Assembly: GCA_030141605.1 (NCBI GenBank)
Contig: JAQGDQ010000021.1
Location: 496,001-560,000, forward strand
Direction: 5' to 3'
DNA length: 64,000 nucleotides
Source: Tubiluchus corallicola
Taxonomy: Eukaryota > Priapulida > Priapulimorpha > Priapulimorphida > Tubiluchidae
Shown here: in pieces, positions 61,201-64,000 of the stretch
Position numbering within the stretch: position 1 is the first letter of the stretch
How the letters are laid out: every line of letters starts with the position of its first letter
Position numbers and translations under genes: made by a program
The notes under the pieces: model-generated
Database searches by the model: none
What the model was told of the DNA's origin: nothing
The model's input: the letters and a program-made list of their open reading frames with translations, nothing else

Positions 61201-62970
61201 CCCTTCCTCCTTGACCAATGGTCACTGGTTGCTATACTGTTGTACGTCCCCCGCCCAGGGCTACCAATCCTGTGAATTTGGTGACCCTAGCTTGCAAGGC
61301 TTAACATTTATTAAGCGTTAAAGTGGCGAAGAATAAATAAATAATAACTCAATGTAAAACAGTGAGATTTTACTATAACAAAATCTTAAAAAATTAAAGT
61401 GTCACCAATAATCCTGAAGCCAAAGCATTATGACTATATTAGCAAAGTGCCTAGTGCTGCATTCAAGAGTTCAGTAAACTAGTTCAAGAGAAATGTCCGT
61501 TTCCTATACTCAGAGGGTGACACCGCATCCTTTAAATTGACGAACTGCAAACATGACGGAAATTACCACGCAATACGTGTTTGTCTGAGAAAATTGATCA
61601 ATTTTTACCGTCTGAATCGAATCAGTATGTTCGAGTTAGTGACAGGCTCATATTTTCACAACTATTTGGGATGACAACGAGTTATCGTGTATATTTTGCT
61701 GGCTTTGCGCTTGTATATTGACGGCTCATCTTTTTTATATGCAAGCAGACTTCCATTTTCAACAATTCAGCTCTATTTGGACGTATTCGGGGCTTATTAT
61801 CTCCTCTTTACTGCTAAAGTTTGTTTATATTAAAAACATTAAAGACTTTTAAAAGGCTGAAGATTTGCATAGTATTAATAATGCAATAGACAAACTCCAC
61901 CCTGGTTAACCTACGTTAGATCTCGAATAAAATGTAGCTTTCAGAAACCAGCATTTTAAGTTGCGATTAGGAGAACTTAACTAGATTTTATCTCTTGTGT
62001 TAAACCGCGTCTTACTACAAGGATTAAGAAAGTATCATTTTGATTGTTTAGTAATCTTAAGCGATTTTGTTTCAAGAAAGTTGAAGCCATTTGCCTTGCT
62101 GTTTGATTAGCTTTGACGAGCTAAAATTTTTCACTGAAGACCAGCGTTTATGTTTGTACAATTATTGTTCGCTGTGGGGAGTGTAGCAAGAGAATATAGA
62201 ATTGCTGATGGATTGAAATTTTCTTTCTGAGATAGTCCCAAGACTCTCATCAATATCACGTGAGTGACATTTGTTCCAAACGGTCTTTTGTCAGAACAGG
62301 AAATCAAGACGGCTGGGTTACCTCAAATTTTCTTTGTAAAGTTTTTGTGGTGCATTCTCGTATGATGTATACCCACTTTAACAAATGATACATTTTCTGA
62401 GTGTATGCTTAGTCTGTACTTTTTCATCGTTTTCCTGACGTTTTGTTAGGTAACACTAGTAACCAACGAAAGCATAGCAATGACCAAAATTCTTCTAATT
62501 ACCAAAATTTAAGGGTTTATTACTTGTTTAAGATGGGATTTATGAAAGCCTGCTAAGGGCTTTTATGATCATTTGTTCCCACTAACTACATATATATTAT
62601 ATACCGTGTATTTTGCATTTTTTGTTTGTTCTTATATAGCTATCATATTGAATGTTTAGACTGGTCTGAAATGTAACTGAATTATTTCACTGCGAGGATT
62701 TAATTCAGTTTTCTTTTGGCATCGCTTCATTGTTCATTTTATTTCCATGGCATTTCATTCGCCATAGTTCAAACTTATTAAAATTATAGTGTTCTGTTTT
62801 CTGATCGGCTCTGTCAGTGAGAAAGTCGAAGATAGTTTACTATTGCCAGACTGATTTTCGCGTACAATGTCAGACATAGGAGAATGAAAACCCGATGTAC
62901 GTTATTCGTGAAACACTTAAATTAATGACAATAACTTTTCAATCATTTTAACGTGAAGCAGACCGTATAT
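61201..62970. other. Intergenic or 5' flank of the right-edge gene
   Basis: AT-rich with no recognised gene. It would contain the promoter of the candidate gene starting at 62971 if that call is right; no core promoter motif stands out. Confidence 0.35.
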
Positions 62971-63300
62971 ATGACATGTGAATGTAATCGTAGTGTCATC
63001 AAAGCAAACAGACAAACTCGTGTAATGAAGGTGCCACATTACGTTCCGTGGCAGCTCAGCGAAGCAGAGGTGCAAAAGGTGCGAACTTACTGGAACATTC
63101 GCAGTGGGCAGCACCTCCACAGCCGCAATTATGTGCCCTGCAAGTGGAGAGCACTTGGGGCGTTTGACGGCAACGACAACGGTTGCTTGCGATGGAATCG
63201 CATCCATGCGAAGCTAGACAACCATCGGTTTCTTAGTAGTGATTCTGACTCAGAAGATGATGATGACGGTGAAGGCAATCGCAATGACGAAGAAGGCAAC
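62971..63300 (+). CDS. Candidate first coding exon of an unrecognised acidic protein (runs off the window)
   Basis: An open frame of 110 codons from ATG at 62971 to a good donor (AAC|GTATGTAT at 63301), ending on a codon boundary. Base composition is clearly richer in G+C than the flanks, as in the verified exons. The start MTCECNRSVIKANRQTRVMK is basic. A middle with PHYVPWQLSEAEVQKVRTYW and LHSRNYVPCKWRALGAF follows, then an acidic serine tract (SSDSDSEDDDDGEGNRNDEE) resembling CK2 sites of nuclear proteins. The next exon is not seen before 64000. The opposite strand is also open over about 95 codons, but its composition is less protein-like. No family was recognised. An earlier in-frame acceptor near 62958 could make this an internal exon. 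Confidence 0.5.
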
Positions 63301-63956
63301 GTATGTATATTAAAGCACTTCTGTTGTAAACATGTAATTATGTACCCTTTAGAAAACTTTATCTAGTACAAGTTTGTTGGCTGAAATAACTTCCTTGTGA
63401 AGAAAGGAGCGTGACGTACATAGAATGTTGGTAGTGCTTAGGTATATTTGTTACTGGGAACCTTTATGTACGTGTATTATTTTATACAAGTCACACGGGT
63501 AGCTTGCATAAATTCCGCCATCCATTTATTTTAATTTGAGATTGTGGAATTTACATTACGCATGGAAGTCACTAGTGGTTAGCCGTTCATATTGTTAACA
63601 TTTTGAGTAAGTAGAGTAGAGAATAATGCGTAATCAGTAATTTAATTAATATTCAAACTGCACAGGAATAATTAACTTATTTTTGCTATATTAGTTTCTT
63701 TGTGCCCATAAATGTTTAAAATGTCTAAGAGAAATGAGCTCTAACGTTGCTTGCATATAAAGCGTGTGTAGTTTTTGCATTTTGGAACTTCGGCTAATAT
63801 ATCAGTTAATAAGCTATACGAGTACACAAATCAGTCATTGGTGTAATTAATTAATTAATTTGTGAACTACTCTTGCAAGTCGCGCAGGTTCCCTGGCGGC
63901 CATACTTTTACGTGTATAATTACTCGATATTTTCGGTAGATTTTTGACCGCACATT

Positions 63957-63980
63957 TATATATATATATATATATATATA
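63957..63980 (+). repeat. (TA)12 microsatellite at the right edge
   Basis: Alternating TA, followed by CATTTATATATATG. Confidence 0.9.
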
Positions 63981-64000
63981 CATTTATATATATGTGGCTG

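Noticed and set aside
1-64000. tRNA, rRNA and snRNA genes
   Set aside because: I looked for B-box (GGTTCRANNCC) and cloverleaf signals and found none convincing; a tRNAscan/Infernal run would be decisive.

Overview
This is animal nuclear DNA. It is AT-rich (by eye roughly one third G+C) and its genes are split by GT-AG introns of about 40 bp to several kb, with AATAAA polyadenylation signals. The repeats are typical eukaryotic ones: miniature inverted-repeat DNA transposons (MITEs), a piggyBac relic, a non-LTR retrotransposon, satellites and (TA)n microsatellites. The presence of ARMC2, a protein of motile cilia and sperm flagella, together with a six-finger MTF-1 fits an invertebrate with flagellated sperm. 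I cannot name the phylum from the sequence.

Layout. 0.4-5.5 kb (+): the last seven coding exons of the AP-3 complex delta subunit (AP3D1), entering from the left; one intron holds a 34-bp minisatellite that begins at its own splice donor. 5.5-9.2 kb: 3' UTR and intergenic DNA with a hAT-type MITE. 9.27-19.06 kb (+): a complete metal-responsive transcription factor MTF-1 gene of ten coding exons (677 codons plus stop), with three transposon remnants in its introns and a pogo/Tigger-like MITE in its 3' UTR. 22.45-35.0 kb (-): a complete ARMC2 gene of 18 coding exons (896 codons plus stop), tail to tail with MTF-1. 35.9-38.6 kb: two unrelated satellite arrays that share a period of about 169 bp. 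40.2-42.8 kb (+): the 3' part of an unrecognised gene whose product has two hydrophobic segments; its last intron holds a 213-bp tandem repeat. 44.3 kb: a second hAT-type MITE with a perfect 8-bp target duplication. 44.7-63 kb: gene-poor DNA with a damaged non-LTR retrotransposon (50.9-53.8 kb, minus strand) and a second locus (60.2-61.2 kb) of the repeat family seen in the 41-42 kb intron. 62.97-63.30 kb (+): a probable first coding exon of an unrecognised acidic protein running off the right edge.

The genes are not a pathway: AP3D1 (vesicle traffic), MTF-1 (metal and redox transcription) and ARMC2 (axoneme) are independent housekeeping or cell-type genes. All exon boundaries were set by hand from splice signals and reading-frame continuity. 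In MTF-1 and ARMC2 every junction keeps phase and the summed coding lengths (2034 and 2691 nt) are multiples of three. I saw no system of unknown type. The most unusual structures are the splice-donor minisatellite, the satellite and dispersed-repeat architecture, and the unrecognised membrane-protein gene.
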